The notes: generated from the sequence alone by a model not told the origin. A stretch of 64,000 nt of DNA from Leptothrix sp. (in: b-proteobacteria) (GCA_013822685.1 PNKV01000008.1:62001-126000); one strand, 5' to 3'; positions 35,147-44,824 are shown, counted from the first letter of the stretch. A program made the numbers and translations.

Positions 35147-36554
35147 CCAGTTGTTTAGGATTCTGAAGGCGCGCTGGAAACTCGCAATCGCCATCGCCGC
35201 ATCCATCATTGTGGCCACCCTGCTGGTGAGCCTTATTTATCCCAAGTCATACCAGGCCACCGCCAGCTTGCTGATCGATGCCAAACCCGATCCGGTGTCC
35301 ATCAACGCTGGCCTGGGTGCCAGCGGCGGCCAAAGCTACCTGGCCACCCAGGTCGATGTGATTGGCAGCGCTGCGGTTGCGCAACGGGTCGCCCGCACCC
35401 TTGGCATGGAGAACAATGCCCGCATGCGTGAACTCTGGCAGAAAGAGACCGACGGCAAGGGGAACATGCAATCGTGGCTGGGCGACTTGATCTCTCGCGG
35501 TTTGAAAATCAAGCCTTCGCGTGAGTCCAACGTCATCGACATCATTTACCAAGATGCGGACCCGGCATTTGCCGCGATCGTGGCCAACACATTTGCCAAG
35601 GCTTACATCGACACCACGGTGGACGTCCGTTTGGCGCCCGCTCGCCAATACACGCAGTTCTTCGAAGAACGCGCGGCTTTGGCACGTCAGAAGCTCGAAC
35701 GTGCTCAAGAGCAGTTGTCAAAAGCTCAGCGAGAAAAAGGCATTTTGGCGACCGAAGAGCGCCTGGATGTCGAAAATGCCCGACTTAATGACCTCTCCAG
35801 CCAAGTAGTGGCCTTGCGCGGACTGCGCTCGGAAACGAGCAGCCGCGACTCTCAAGCCCGCAGCCGGCCTGAGCAAATGGAAGATGTCCTGGACAGTGGC
35901 GTGATCGGCTCCCTCAAGGCCGACCTGGCTCGCCAGGAGGCGCGCCTTGAAGAATTGTCCTCGCGCCTGGGCCAGGCCCACCCCAGCTACATTGAAGCCC
36001 TGGCGGCGGCCAACGCGCTCAAAAGCAAGATCAACATCGAAACCTCTCGCAGGACAGCCAGCCTGGGCATCAACAATTCTATGGCCGGTACCCGCGAAGA
36101 ATCGGCCAAACAGGCATACGAAGAACAGCGCGCACGCCTCTTGAAACTCAAAGAGTCGCGCAGTGAACTGGCCGTGCTTGAGCGTGATGTCGAAAGCGCC
36201 CAGCGCATTTATGACACGCTTCAGGTCCGCTTGAACCAAGCCAATCTGGAAAGCAATTCGAGCCAGGCGGGCATCACCTTGCTCACGCCGGCGACCGAAC
36301 CAGCCAAGCACTCTTCTCCGAAGATGACGCTGAACATGATCGCCGCTATTGTGCTGGGCTCCATGCTCGCCATCATCGTCGTGCTCACGATTGAATTGAT
36401 GGACCGCCGTGTTCGCGGTGCCCAGGACATCACTCAACTGCTCAACATTCCGGTGATCGGCATCTTGCCCATGTCCGACTCATCGACGCCTCGCCTGCGC
36501 TCATGGCACAAGAAACCACCAAGCGGCGGCAACAACGCCCTGGCTGTGAATTAA
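35136..36554 (+). CDS. epsF: Polysaccharide chain-length determinant EpsF
   Basis: Protein of 472 residues of the Wzz/GNVR family. Two membrane helices (about residues 16-33 and 400-422, MIAAIVLGSMLAIIVVLTIEL-like) flank a long periplasmic coiled-coil region (about 170-370, FFEERAALARQKLERAQEQL). A proline-containing end of the Wzz type follows (LTPATEPAKHSSP). It sets the length of the polysaccharide together with the kinase EpsG. Its start overlaps the small ORF. epsG follows 16 bases later, so the two form one operon. Confidence 0.9.
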   Translation: MTFDQLFRILKARWKLAIAIAASIIVATLLVSLIYPKSYQATASLLIDAKPDPVSINAGLGASGGQSYLATQVDVIGSAAVAQRVARTLGMENNARMRELWQKETDGKGNMQSWLGDLISRGLKIKPSRESNVIDIIYQDADPAFAAIVANTFAKAYIDTTVDVRLAPARQYTQFFEERAALARQKLERAQEQLSKAQREKGILATEERLDVENARLNDLSSQVVALRGLRSETSSRDSQARSRPEQMEDVLDSGVIGSLKADLARQEARLEELSSRLGQAHPSYIEALAAANALKSKINIETSRRTASLGINNSMAGTREESAKQAYEEQRARLLKLKESRSELAVLERDVESAQRIYDTLQVRLNQANLESNSSQAGITLLTPATEPAKHSSPKMTLNMIAAIVLGSMLAIIVVLTIELMDRRVRGAQDITQLLNIPVIGILPMSDSSTPRLRSWHKKPPSGGNNALAVN

Positions 36555-36570
36555 CCAAGCTGTATTTGCC

Positions 36571-37494
36571 ATGACCGCTTCCACTCACCCGTCAACCCAC
36601 TCAGCGAACCATCACCAGGATGGTCCTAACACCGATTTTTCGCCTCACACCGAGATCCCTGTCGAGCGGTCCATCGGCGAGATCATCAGCCAAGCGAATA
36701 ACCTCTCGCCTGAACAGATTGAATCCATCCTCGAATTCCAACGCAGCAATGGCGTGCGGTTCGGGGAGGCTGCGGTTGCACTTGGGCTGGCCAACACCGA
36801 CGATGTGCTGTGGGCCTTGGCCCAGCAGTTTCACTACCCCTACTCTCAAACGGGTGGGGCCTTTGATCCAGAAGTGGTCGTCGGCAACCACCCCTTCTCC
36901 GAAAAGGCCGAGGCATTCCGCCGCATTCGCAGTCATCTCATCATGAAGATGTACAACGATCCAGCGGCCACCCGCCATGCCTTGGCGATCATGAGCCCGA
37001 ATTCCGGCGATGGCAAAACCTACTTCGCCGTTAATTTGGCGGTGGCTTTTGCGCAGTTGCCGGGCCGCACCCTGCTCATCGACGCGGACATGCGATCGCC
37101 CCGCATCCACAACGTGTTCAAGCTCAGCATCACCGCAGGCTTGTCCTCTATCTTGTCTGGCCGGTCGGCGTCCAAAGTCATCCAGTCCGTCAAGGAAAGC
37201 CCCAGCCTGTTCGTGCTGCCCGTTGGCGTAACGCCCCCCAACCCCCTTGAGTTGCTTGAACGCCCGGCTTTCGGGATGTTGTTGCGCGAACTTAAAACCA
37301 AGTTCGACCGCATCATTGTCGATACCCCCGCCCACTCAGTTGGTGCGGACGCGGCGGTGCTCAGCGCCCGTTGCGGCGCGGCGCTCATCGTCGCCAGAAA
37401 AGACAAAAGCTCGGTGGTGGCACTTGAGCAAATGGTGCGGACCGTGGGCATGGGCTCGGCCCAGATCGTGGGCTCGGTGCTGAACGAGTACTGA
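36571..37494 (+). CDS. epsG: Tyrosine-protein kinase EpsG (BY-kinase)
   Basis: Cytoplasmic ATPase of 307 residues that would phosphorylate itself on tyrosine and control EpsF. Walker A is SPNSGDGKT (142-150), Walker A' is LLIDADMRSP (168-177) and Walker B is IIVDTPA (248-254). The N-terminal 30-95 region resembles the small MshE/GspE N-terminal fold (GEIISQANNLSPEQIESILE), which in some proteins binds cyclic di-GMP. Unlike many BY-kinases it has no C-terminal tyrosine cluster; only a terminal Y follows (SVLNEY). It forms a pair with epsF. Confidence 0.88.
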   Translation: MTASTHPSTHSANHHQDGPNTDFSPHTEIPVERSIGEIISQANNLSPEQIESILEFQRSNGVRFGEAAVALGLANTDDVLWALAQQFHYPYSQTGGAFDPEVVVGNHPFSEKAEAFRRIRSHLIMKMYNDPAATRHALAIMSPNSGDGKTYFAVNLAVAFAQLPGRTLLIDADMRSPRIHNVFKLSITAGLSSILSGRSASKVIQSVKESPSLFVLPVGVTPPNPLELLERPAFGMLLRELKTKFDRIIVDTPAHSVGADAAVLSARCGAALIVARKDKSSVVALEQMVRTVGMGSAQIVGSVLNEY

Positions 37495-37519
37495 CCAACC
37501 ACTGCATGGCGCACTCGGC

Positions 37520-40279
37520 ATGCCTCACAGTCCTCAATTGAGACGTTGGCTGACATGTGCGGCCTTGCTGAGCGTTCCGCTCATCGCAGGCGCCAAAGTC
37601 ATTCAGGTGGATGCGCCATCCATGGGCAGTGCCTTGACATTGGAAAGCGCCAACAACATGGCCAAAGCCGGGGACACCCTGCGCCTTGCCCGTGGGGGAA
37701 TATGGCGAGAGTCCCTGGAGCTTAAAAGTGGCGTCCGCTATGAAGCAGGCGGAGATCCCGCCAAGCCGCCCCCCATCATCAGCGGCGCCATTCCCATTGG
37801 ATCCCTCGCTTGGCAGCGCGTCACTGCCACCATGCCTGGCAGCTCGGCAGCGGTCTACCGCGCTCATGTCAGCGCGTCGGTTCATGGCATTGGACAGATC
37901 TTCCACCATGACCAAAAGCTGCAACGCGCTCGCTTTCCCAATGTGGGCGAGGGCGACTTCAGCGTAGGAAACAACAAGTACCTGCGTATCACCAGCGCTG
38001 TGGTGGAGGCGGGTGGCAGCAAGCTTACTCTTGAGCGAGCACTCCCATCCTCGGCTGACCTGAAAGGTGCAACGGCCTACACACGCTACGCGCCTTGGGC
38101 ACTTGGGCAATACCTGGTCACGGGCCACGAACCCGGTAGTCGGCAACTGCAGACCAAGACCTGCGCTGGCATGAGATATTGCCTGGGAGGCGGGGCCGAA
38201 ATCCCAGCCGGTCACGGCGTCTGGTTTGAGAACAAGTTGTGGATGCTTGACCGCCCGGGCGAGTGGTATTTCGACGCGGAATACGGCTATCTGTATTTGG
38301 CCATGCCGGATGGCTCATCACCCAGCGGCCAGGATGTCGAAGCTGCCGTGCTCGACAACGGCATCCAAGGCCGCGACCTCAAACAAGTGAGCGTCACGGG
38401 ATTGCGCATCGAACGCACACTGGGCAACGCTGTTGACCTCGATCGAGTCAGCGGTACCTTGCAGCTGTCTGACCTGAGCATCGGCAATGCAGGATGGATG
38501 GGCATCTCGGTCACCAACAGCACACAACTCACTGGCGCGATAGCCCGCGCGGAGATCACTCAGAGCGTTCACGCCGGCATCTACTTGGGCGGAGACTCCA
38601 CACGTGGCATCAATGTCACGCGCTCCGTGATACGCCAGGCTGGTCAAGGTTACTTTGCACCCAGCGCCATTTTGCTGGGCTTGGACAGCCAGGCCACCAA
38701 CAACGCCGTCATCGAATCCTCTGCCATCGGCATACAAGCCTGGGCCAACACATCGCCCGCTGAAAGGGCGGCCATCAGTGGCAACCACGTGAAATCCAGC
38801 TGCCTGGAATTTGACGACTGCGGCGGCATCTATGCCATCGGACGAATAGCATCCCAGCTGCCAGGCCATCCTCTGAACCTGCTCATCCAGAACAACATCG
38901 TGGTGGGCGCCCCAGACGAACGCATGGCCCGAATGGATGGTTTGCCCCCTGGTGCTCGCCCGCAGACAAAAGGTATTTACCTGGATGACTTCGCGGGCAG
39001 TTCCGAGGTCCGGCACAACTTGGTCAAAGGGCATGACTTCGGCATCATGCTTCACCATTCACGAGACATCGTCGTGGCTGACAACGCCGTGGTGGAGAGC
39101 ACCCAGCAAGCGCTTTGGATGCAAGAAGACCGCCTGCCCAGCCCTTTGCCATGCGCTGGACTCAAAGATTGTTCGGCCGATGGATACATGGCCAACAACG
39201 TCATCACGGGCAACATCCTGGCCACTTCGCAAGGCGGCTTCATTATCAATATGGACAGCGACTACCGCGATGTCGATCAAATGGGCAGGTTCAGCGACAA
39301 CCGCTACATCCTCAACCGCACGCCGTGGTCCGCAGGCAGGGGCCCGTTCAGCAAAGCCTCACCCAAGCTGCGCCAAACCTCGCTCAAAGCCTGGCTGGCC
39401 AAAACGGGCAAGCACGATTCGGTGGTGGCCTCATTGGCCTCTGGTGCGGCACGCGCGGTTCCGTCGAGAGGCTTGCTCATTGGCCCAGACAGCCTCCTGC
39501 CCGATGCCAAGGCCTGGACGTCGTACCTCGGCAAGGTCAGCTACCAGAGCATGAAAGGTGGCCTTGGCTACCGGGTGCTGGCCAACGCCGCTGAAGACGC
39601 CCCGGTGGTTGACTCAGAAGGTCGGCGTTCATACATCGTGTATACGGCGCGAAATTTCAATCTGCAGCGGGGTCGTCAGTACCTTGTAGCCTTTGACGCC
39701 GCCTCCACGCAAGCCGGTGACCGCCTTTGGTTGACCATGCGGGATAACGCGCGCCAATATGCCCAATCGTCCACAGGCGGATCTGCGGTGCTTCAAACCA
39801 GTCCACAAAGGCTCCACTGGGTGCTCACTGCCTGGGCCGACGCTCGGGGCACCGCCAGGCTCGACCTTGACCTGCAAAGCGGAGGCACTGTCTCGATCTC
39901 AGGGGTTCGCATTCAAGAGATCTCGACCACGCCCGTTCAAAATCCCCTGCTGACTTTGTACAACGCCGGCCCAAGCGCCGAAACTTACCGTTGCCCGCTC
40001 ACCTCAGAGACGCTCTGCGCACTGTTCGTCGATGCTGCTACAGGGAAGCCAACATCATTTCCAGTCACCCTGGCACCAGGTAACTTCCGCGTCCTTGTGC
40101 GAAAAGATGCGGATTTCAAGGACACCGATCAAGACGGCGTGCCTGACATACTGGATGCCTGCCCCTCCACGGATACCGATGACAACGCAGACGAAAACGG
40201 CTGCTCACTCGATCAGGATCAAGGCAACCCGGCGCGAATCCCCGCCACCAAGCCTTTGGCTGCATTCTCGAACGAGTAA
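37520..40279 (+). CDS. Secreted parallel beta-helix protein with calcium-binding tail
   Basis: Protein of 919 residues with a signal peptide (about residues 1-24, ending IAGAKV). The large central region (about 270-620) has repeated right-handed beta-helix coils (for example NNVITGNILATSQGGFIINM), typical of polysaccharide lyases, epimerases and related proteins. A carbohydrate-binding-like region follows. From about residue 868 thrombospondin type 3-like calcium repeats appear (DTDQDGVPDILDACPSTDTD). Its place behind epsG implies a role in modifying or cutting the polysaccharide in the periplasm or outside the cell. The catalytic type is unknown. Confidence 0.78.
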   Translation: MPHSPQLRRWLTCAALLSVPLIAGAKVIQVDAPSMGSALTLESANNMAKAGDTLRLARGGIWRESLELKSGVRYEAGGDPAKPPPIISGAIPIGSLAWQRVTATMPGSSAAVYRAHVSASVHGIGQIFHHDQKLQRARFPNVGEGDFSVGNNKYLRITSAVVEAGGSKLTLERALPSSADLKGATAYTRYAPWALGQYLVTGHEPGSRQLQTKTCAGMRYCLGGGAEIPAGHGVWFENKLWMLDRPGEWYFDAEYGYLYLAMPDGSSPSGQDVEAAVLDNGIQGRDLKQVSVTGLRIERTLGNAVDLDRVSGTLQLSDLSIGNAGWMGISVTNSTQLTGAIARAEITQSVHAGIYLGGDSTRGINVTRSVIRQAGQGYFAPSAILLGLDSQATNNAVIESSAIGIQAWANTSPAERAAISGNHVKSSCLEFDDCGGIYAIGRIASQLPGHPLNLLIQNNIVVGAPDERMARMDGLPPGARPQTKGIYLDDFAGSSEVRHNLVKGHDFGIMLHHSRDIVVADNAVVESTQQALWMQEDRLPSPLPCAGLKDCSADGYMANNVITGNILATSQGGFIINMDSDYRDVDQMGRFSDNRYILNRTPWSAGRGPFSKASPKLRQTSLKAWLAKTGKHDSVVASLASGAARAVPSRGLLIGPDSLLPDAKAWTSYLGKVSYQSMKGGLGYRVLANAAEDAPVVDSEGRRSYIVYTARNFNLQRGRQYLVAFDAASTQAGDRLWLTMRDNARQYAQSSTGGSAVLQTSPQRLHWVLTAWADARGTARLDLDLQSGGTVSISGVRIQEISTTPVQNPLLTLYNAGPSAETYRCPLTSETLCALFVDAATGKPTSFPVTLAPGNFRVLVRKDADFKDTDQDGVPDILDACPSTDTDDNADENGCSLDQDQGNPARIPATKPLAAFSNE

Positions 40280-41319
40280 GGCTTGACCGCCTCCTTGCAT
40301 TGGCGGCTCATCTGCCCCCATTGCGCCTCATTTGTCAGCATGCGCTCAGCACACGCGGCCCAGCTGGCCACATCCATATCGAGGACATGACCGGTCTCGT
40401 TATCCCGCACCAACTCATGGGCAACACCTGCCTGGGGCGAAACGATCACGGGCACGCCTGAGGCACAGGCTTCGTTTGCCACCACGCCCCACGCATCACT
40501 CGACGTAGGGAACAAGCTCACCTTGGCGCGGAGGTAATGCCCTGGCAACTGCGCTTGGCGAGCGAAGCCGGGAAACTCGACCGCCACCAAGTCAGACAAA
40601 TTGGCTGCCCGTTCACGCAGAACGTCATCCAACGGGCCCGCGCCCACCATGAGCATAGAGACCCGGCGCTTCAGTCGGCGGGCCAATTCAGCGGCCACCT
40701 CCAAGGCAAACAGAGGGTGTTTCTCGGGCACAAAGCGGCCGCAGAAAATCAGGTCCACATCGCGGGCCCCTCCTGGCTGCGACATGAACAGGTCGTTATC
40801 GGCACACAGGTGTGATATGTGCATTTGCGCGGGCGACACGCCATAGCTTGCATACAGGGCCATGGTCTGCTTGCTGGGCCCAATGAAAGTCGATATCCGG
40901 GGGTACAAAAAGCGCCGCACCATCCGGTGGGCCCAAGACAGACGCCCCTCCGTGAACACCGTTCCATCAATGAACAGCGCCAAACGAAGCTTGGCTTTCA
41001 GCGCGTACAAACAAGCCAGGACGTAGGTCGGGTTGAAGCCATTGACCATCACCAACTCGGGTTTGAACTCACGCAAAAACGTAATCACGTCAAAGTTCAA
41101 ATGAATGAACTTGCCGCCGATGCCAACGTAGCGTTCCTTGAGGTAATGTTGCTTGAAGCGGATCTGGCTTAAGTCCCACGCCCGATCTGGTTCGCGCATG
41201 GTGCTGAACACAAACACCACTTCCAGATCATCCGCGTCTGCCACGGCATTGAAGACGGGGATGCGATAGGGAGGAGGGTTATTGGTGATGATGGCGACGC
41301 GGCGTTTTGTCGTATGCAT
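40219..41319 (-). CDS. Glycosyltransferase family 4
   Basis: Protein of 366 residues with a GT-B fold. The N-terminal Rossmann part starts RRVAIITNNPPPYRIPVFNA. The C-terminal GT4 part has the donor-binding stretch GRFVPEKHPLFALEVA and the region SDAWGVVANEACASGVPVIVS, where the E of VANEA holds the place of the family's EX7E motif. It transfers a sugar during repeat-unit assembly on the cytoplasmic side; donor and acceptor are unknown. It overlaps the convergent beta-helix gene by 61 bases and the upstream flippase by 41 bases. ATG 41319 is chosen over TTG 41325. Confidence 0.88.
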   Translation of the reverse strand: MHTTKRRVAIITNNPPPYRIPVFNAVADADDLEVVFVFSTMREPDRAWDLSQIRFKQHYLKERYVGIGGKFIHLNFDVITFLREFKPELVMVNGFNPTYVLACLYALKAKLRLALFIDGTVFTEGRLSWAHRMVRRFLYPRISTFIGPSKQTMALYASYGVSPAQMHISHLCADNDLFMSQPGGARDVDLIFCGRFVPEKHPLFALEVAAELARRLKRRVSMLMVGAGPLDDVLRERAANLSDLVAVEFPGFARQAQLPGHYLRAKVSLFPTSSDAWGVVANEACASGVPVIVSPQAGVAHELVRDNETGHVLDMDVASWAACAERMLTNEAQWGQMSRQCKEAVKPYSFENAAKGLVAGIRAGLP

Positions 41320-42595
41320 TTCCAAGTCTCAGTTCATACCGGCTGGCCATCCAGACGACCAAAAGGGCCACCAGATTACCCACCGCCACGGCATAGATGG
41401 TGGTTTCAATGAAGGCCAGGGTCAGCACCATTTGCACGGCATAGGCCCCGCCAGATATCCACAACCATCGATTTTGAATTTGTCGGCAAACAAATACCCG
41501 TTCGTACACAAAGTTGTGCGACAACACTAAGGCAGATGCGGCATTGAGCAACAGGAGCAAAAACAGTCGCTCCAGTTCGAGTTTGTACAACCACGCCAAC
41601 CCGGGGCTGGCCGCCAATACCGCTACACAGCATGCCAGTGTGACGCGAAGGCATCGGCGCAGCTCCTGGCGCACGATGACAGGATCAATGTCACCGCCTG
41701 GCTTGGACTGTGCCTGCAGCAAGCGGTGCATGATCGCGCCACCCCAGCTGTTGGCCGGGAGCAGCATGACCACGCTCCACTGCAGGCCAACCGTGATGAA
41801 GCCCAAGCCCAAAGGCCCATGCGCTTGCATCACGAGGTACATGAAGCAAACCCAGTTCGTCAAACTGTTGAGTACATTGGCGCCTATCTCTGGTACCGCT
41901 CTGCGAAGGTAAGGCCACAGGTTGATCATGACCGGCAAAGGTGGCGGGGCCTCGGCCAAGGCCTGCTCGCTCAAAGCAGGCTTTCTCGTGGTGCGCCACC
42001 AAACCACCAAAGCGGGCACGATGCCCACCAGCGCTGTGACCAGCAAGGCCCCTAAGAAGCCATGCGCAGCCATGATGGCCATCGTGGTCACCAGTCCCAA
42101 AGCGGTCATGACAAGGGTCGGAATCGTCATCAGCTGGGGACGTCCATCACCAGCGCAAACCCCCTGAGCGGTTTGCGTCAGAAACTGCCCCACCACCAAC
42201 GCAAGCAGCAAGGGGACCATGGCCATCAACCCGAGGGAGGACGCATCCTTGCCCATGCTCGCGCCAAAAGCCAACCACAAGGCCAAGCCCCCGCTGATGC
42301 TCACGCACAGCAGCAACGGCAAGCGAGCCGCCCGCCATGCGCTGCGCAGTCGATCAGGGCCTTGCCCATGAGCTGTCGCCTGGGTCACGGCATTGGCCAA
42401 TGCGACCGACAAGGGCGTTGAGGTGCTGCTGGCCGTGATCAACAGGAATGAATAGCTGCCCAGTGATTGCAAACCACTCCAGCGCGCCAACAACAGCGAG
42501 ACAAAGAAGCCGTATCCCCGCAAAGCCAAGGCTGCAAAAAACAACCAAAACGCAGGTGATCGCAAGGTGATCTGCAAGCGCTCAACCCGCGTCAC
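41279..42595 (-). CDS. Wzx-type polysaccharide flippase (first copy)
   Basis: Integral membrane protein of 438 residues with about 12 hydrophobic helices and few conserved motifs, as usual for Wzx. The N-terminus (FWLFFAALALRGYGFFVSLL) and the spread of helices match the polysaccharide flippase superfamily. It would flip undecaprenyl-linked repeat units to the periplasm. GTG at 42595 has AAGGGTG upstream. It follows the polymerase gene by 3 bases, so the polymerase-flippase-GT4 order is an operon. A second, different flippase lies at 58580-59836. Confidence 0.78.
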   Translation of the reverse strand: MTRVERLQITLRSPAFWLFFAALALRGYGFFVSLLLARWSGLQSLGSYSFLLITASSTSTPLSVALANAVTQATAHGQGPDRLRSAWRAARLPLLLCVSISGGLALWLAFGASMGKDASSLGLMAMVPLLLALVVGQFLTQTAQGVCAGDGRPQLMTIPTLVMTALGLVTTMAIMAAHGFLGALLVTALVGIVPALVVWWRTTRKPALSEQALAEAPPPLPVMINLWPYLRRAVPEIGANVLNSLTNWVCFMYLVMQAHGPLGLGFITVGLQWSVVMLLPANSWGGAIMHRLLQAQSKPGGDIDPVIVRQELRRCLRVTLACCVAVLAASPGLAWLYKLELERLFLLLLLNAASALVLSHNFVYERVFVCRQIQNRWLWISGGAYAVQMVLTLAFIETTIYAVAVGNLVALLVVWMASRYELRLGNAYDKTPRRHHHQ

Positions 42596-42598
42596 AAA

Positions 42599-44155
42599 TC
42601 ACCCTTCCGCGAAGCGTTGAGTTTTCATCAGCAATGGCTTTTTGTTCCAGCGCACGCGCTCAAGATAGGCTGCCGTGGCCACGCAAATGCCAAAGGCCAT
42701 CGTGGACGGCGCGGCCGTGCCCGTGAAGGATTTTTCTGCGAACGAGTGCACCAATAAAAATCCAATGCACTGCATGCCGCAGATGGTCAAGGCCCTGTCC
42801 TGCACTTGGTCACCGACCACGGCTTGGCGCCCTGAGAAATAGCGCACAAAGATGTACAAGCAGTAGAAGAAGGCAAGGAACAGGGGTACCGTGCCCACCA
42901 GACCAACGCTGATCATGCTTTCTAGAACCCCGTTGTGAGCGGTGGCCGCAGAGTTACCCCACATGTCTTCCCAGGTACGGGGGATTTCGATCCGAACACT
43001 GCCCAGGCCATAGCCAATCCAAGGGCTGTCCTGGATAAGCCGAACACAGGCCTTCCAAATCTCGTCTCGCCCGGTCAGGGACGACAACTCTGACACGCCA
43101 CCACCGCGGGAAAACAGTTCGGCAGCAGTGGTCATGATGGCATTCATCACACTGGGGTAGAGCATCATGAAGCCAAAGCAGGTGGCCACAAATGCAGTCA
43201 GCAGCACACCCATGGAGCCATAGGTCATCACCACCCACACAGAAGTCACGCTCACCAAAAAGGCGATGATGCTGGTGCGGCTGTTGGTCAGCAGCAGCAA
43301 CACGCCCAGCATGGCGCATGCAAGTCCGTGCGCCCATCGCCACTCCCGCTGGCTCTGATGCCTCCATACCAACATGCCGGAGATCAACCCAATGGCCATC
43401 ACAGGCCCCAAGCTGTTGGCCGATCCCGTCAGGCCACGCAATCGGAACGAGCCCGCCATGGTCATGTCCTGCGCCTGGAGAGGAGAAATCGCCAGTACCA
43501 CCAAGGACCCAATCGCCATGACCACCGACGCGATGTACAAGGTCCGCCAAAGGCGGAACAAGTCATCATGCTCGCGGGTCGCATAGTCAGCGGCCATGAA
43601 CGCGATGGCCAACAGCGCCACGCCCGAGCCGATGCCCAATATCACGGCACTTGAGTAATAAGACGACAGCAAGCCGTAAGCCGCGTACATGAAGAAAAGA
43701 ACGATGACCGGCCGCACAAGCAGGTGTTTGGCCCCAGTGAAAATGCCGTATATCAAAAGGCACAAGGAGAAAAGGCCTTTGACCACGGACTGAAGGTCTG
43801 CGCCACCACCCGCCACCAAGCCCTCTCGAAACGTCGCGTCAAACGAGAAATAAAGCAAGCCGACCAGAAAAAGCCCTGCCGCACGCGACGGATTCACTAA
43901 ATAAGAAATGCCGGACAGGAAAACCAGCAAGGTACTCAACAGCAGGAGGGGGCCATGCAATAAAAACATGCCCTCGCCGCTGAACACCATGTAAAGGGCG
44001 AACAGGAACATCGCGATCGATGTCACAAAAATCACCGCCAGAAAGCGCTGGGAACCGGTCGCCAGAGCCCCTGGGTTACCGATGCTTGCCCACTGATCGT
44101 TCAGCCTCAAGGCCTGCTTCCTCGCCGAATCACCAGGAATGACTTCGTCATCCAC
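42599..44155 (-). CDS. O-antigen polymerase/ligase-like (Wzy) protein
   Basis: Integral membrane protein of 518 residues with about 11-12 helices. The large periplasmic loop typical of the O-antigen ligase/polymerase family lies in the C-terminal half (about residues 350-420, PSVMNAIMTTAAELFSRGG, then SWIGYGLGSVRIEIP). The sequence NSAATAHNGVLESMISVGLVG carries the conserved H-N pair of the family. It would polymerise flipped repeat units in the periplasm. GTG 44155 starts 49 bases inside the end of the upstream methyltransferase gene. It is the only polymerase candidate in the window. Confidence 0.82.
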   Translation of the reverse strand: MDDEVIPGDSARKQALRLNDQWASIGNPGALATGSQRFLAVIFVTSIAMFLFALYMVFSGEGMFLLHGPLLLLSTLLVFLSGISYLVNPSRAAGLFLVGLLYFSFDATFREGLVAGGGADLQSVVKGLFSLCLLIYGIFTGAKHLLVRPVIVLFFMYAAYGLLSSYYSSAVILGIGSGVALLAIAFMAADYATREHDDLFRLWRTLYIASVVMAIGSLVVLAISPLQAQDMTMAGSFRLRGLTGSANSLGPVMAIGLISGMLVWRHQSQREWRWAHGLACAMLGVLLLLTNSRTSIIAFLVSVTSVWVVMTYGSMGVLLTAFVATCFGFMMLYPSVMNAIMTTAAELFSRGGGVSELSSLTGRDEIWKACVRLIQDSPWIGYGLGSVRIEIPRTWEDMWGNSAATAHNGVLESMISVGLVGTVPLFLAFFYCLYIFVRYFSGRQAVVGDQVQDRALTICGMQCIGFLLVHSFAEKSFTGTAAPSTMAFGICVATAAYLERVRWNKKPLLMKTQRFAEG

Positions 44156-44757
44156 AAGAACTTTTCAGCCTTGATGTCACAGCCTTTGAAAAGGGTATGC
44201 ACCTCGGACGCCGTCAACAAGCGAATGTTCTTGATGCAATCATCGATTTCCTGTTGCGCAGGTTTTGTAACCCAGCCCCAGACAGACAACCAACGGACAA
44301 GTCTGCGTTGAATACGGAAAGGCAACCAATGAATGAAAGGCGCGATCAGGTGCGGCTCTACAGGAAACCACTTGTTGGGCGTCTGCAGGTAAATGTCTCG
44401 CCCGCACCGCAGCAACTCCCGGGCAAACTTTTGCTGCTCTGGCCAGCCACCAACATGCTCAATCACCGAATTTGAAAAGGCCAAGTCAAAACTGCGATCA
44501 GCAAAAGGTAACTCGCAACCGTTGGCACAAGAAAATTTATAGCCGGCCGCCACAACGGCGGTCTGGTGCGCGGTGTCAAGATTCACGATGGTGATGTCTT
44601 TTGTCGTCACCGACATGTCTTTCCACCAGTTCGAAGTTCCACCGACATCAAGCACGGTCGCATGCTGATTCAAATTCGGGAACAAGGACCGGATGGCCTG
44701 CATGCGTGCAGGCCTGAAACGCAGCATGAAAAAACGATAGATCTTGTGAATATCCAC
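44107..44757 (-). CDS. SAM-dependent methyltransferase of the polysaccharide locus
   Basis: Protein of 216 residues with a class I methyltransferase fold. The SAM-binding motif is reduced but visible in ATVLDVGGTSNWW (about residues 34-46). The acidic second strand (ITIVNLDTAH) and the loop LPFADRSFDLAFSNSVIEHV are classic. It probably methylates a sugar or caps the glycan, a common chain-decoration step. GTG 44757 with GAGAGGA upstream is the likely start. It lies between gmd (67 bases away) and the overlapping wzy gene on the same strand. Confidence 0.85.
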   Translation of the reverse strand: MDIHKIYRFFMLRFRPARMQAIRSLFPNLNQHATVLDVGGTSNWWKDMSVTTKDITIVNLDTAHQTAVVAAGYKFSCANGCELPFADRSFDLAFSNSVIEHVGGWPEQQKFARELLRCGRDIYLQTPNKWFPVEPHLIAPFIHWLPFRIQRRLVRWLSVWGWVTKPAQQEIDDCIKNIRLLTASEVHTLFKGCDIKAEKFLWMTKSFLVIRRGSRP

Positions 44758-44824
44758 CCAGATATCCTCTCAGGAACCGGAAAAAAGATAGCCGTGAAGC
44801 ATGAAACCTGCGATGCCCATCACA

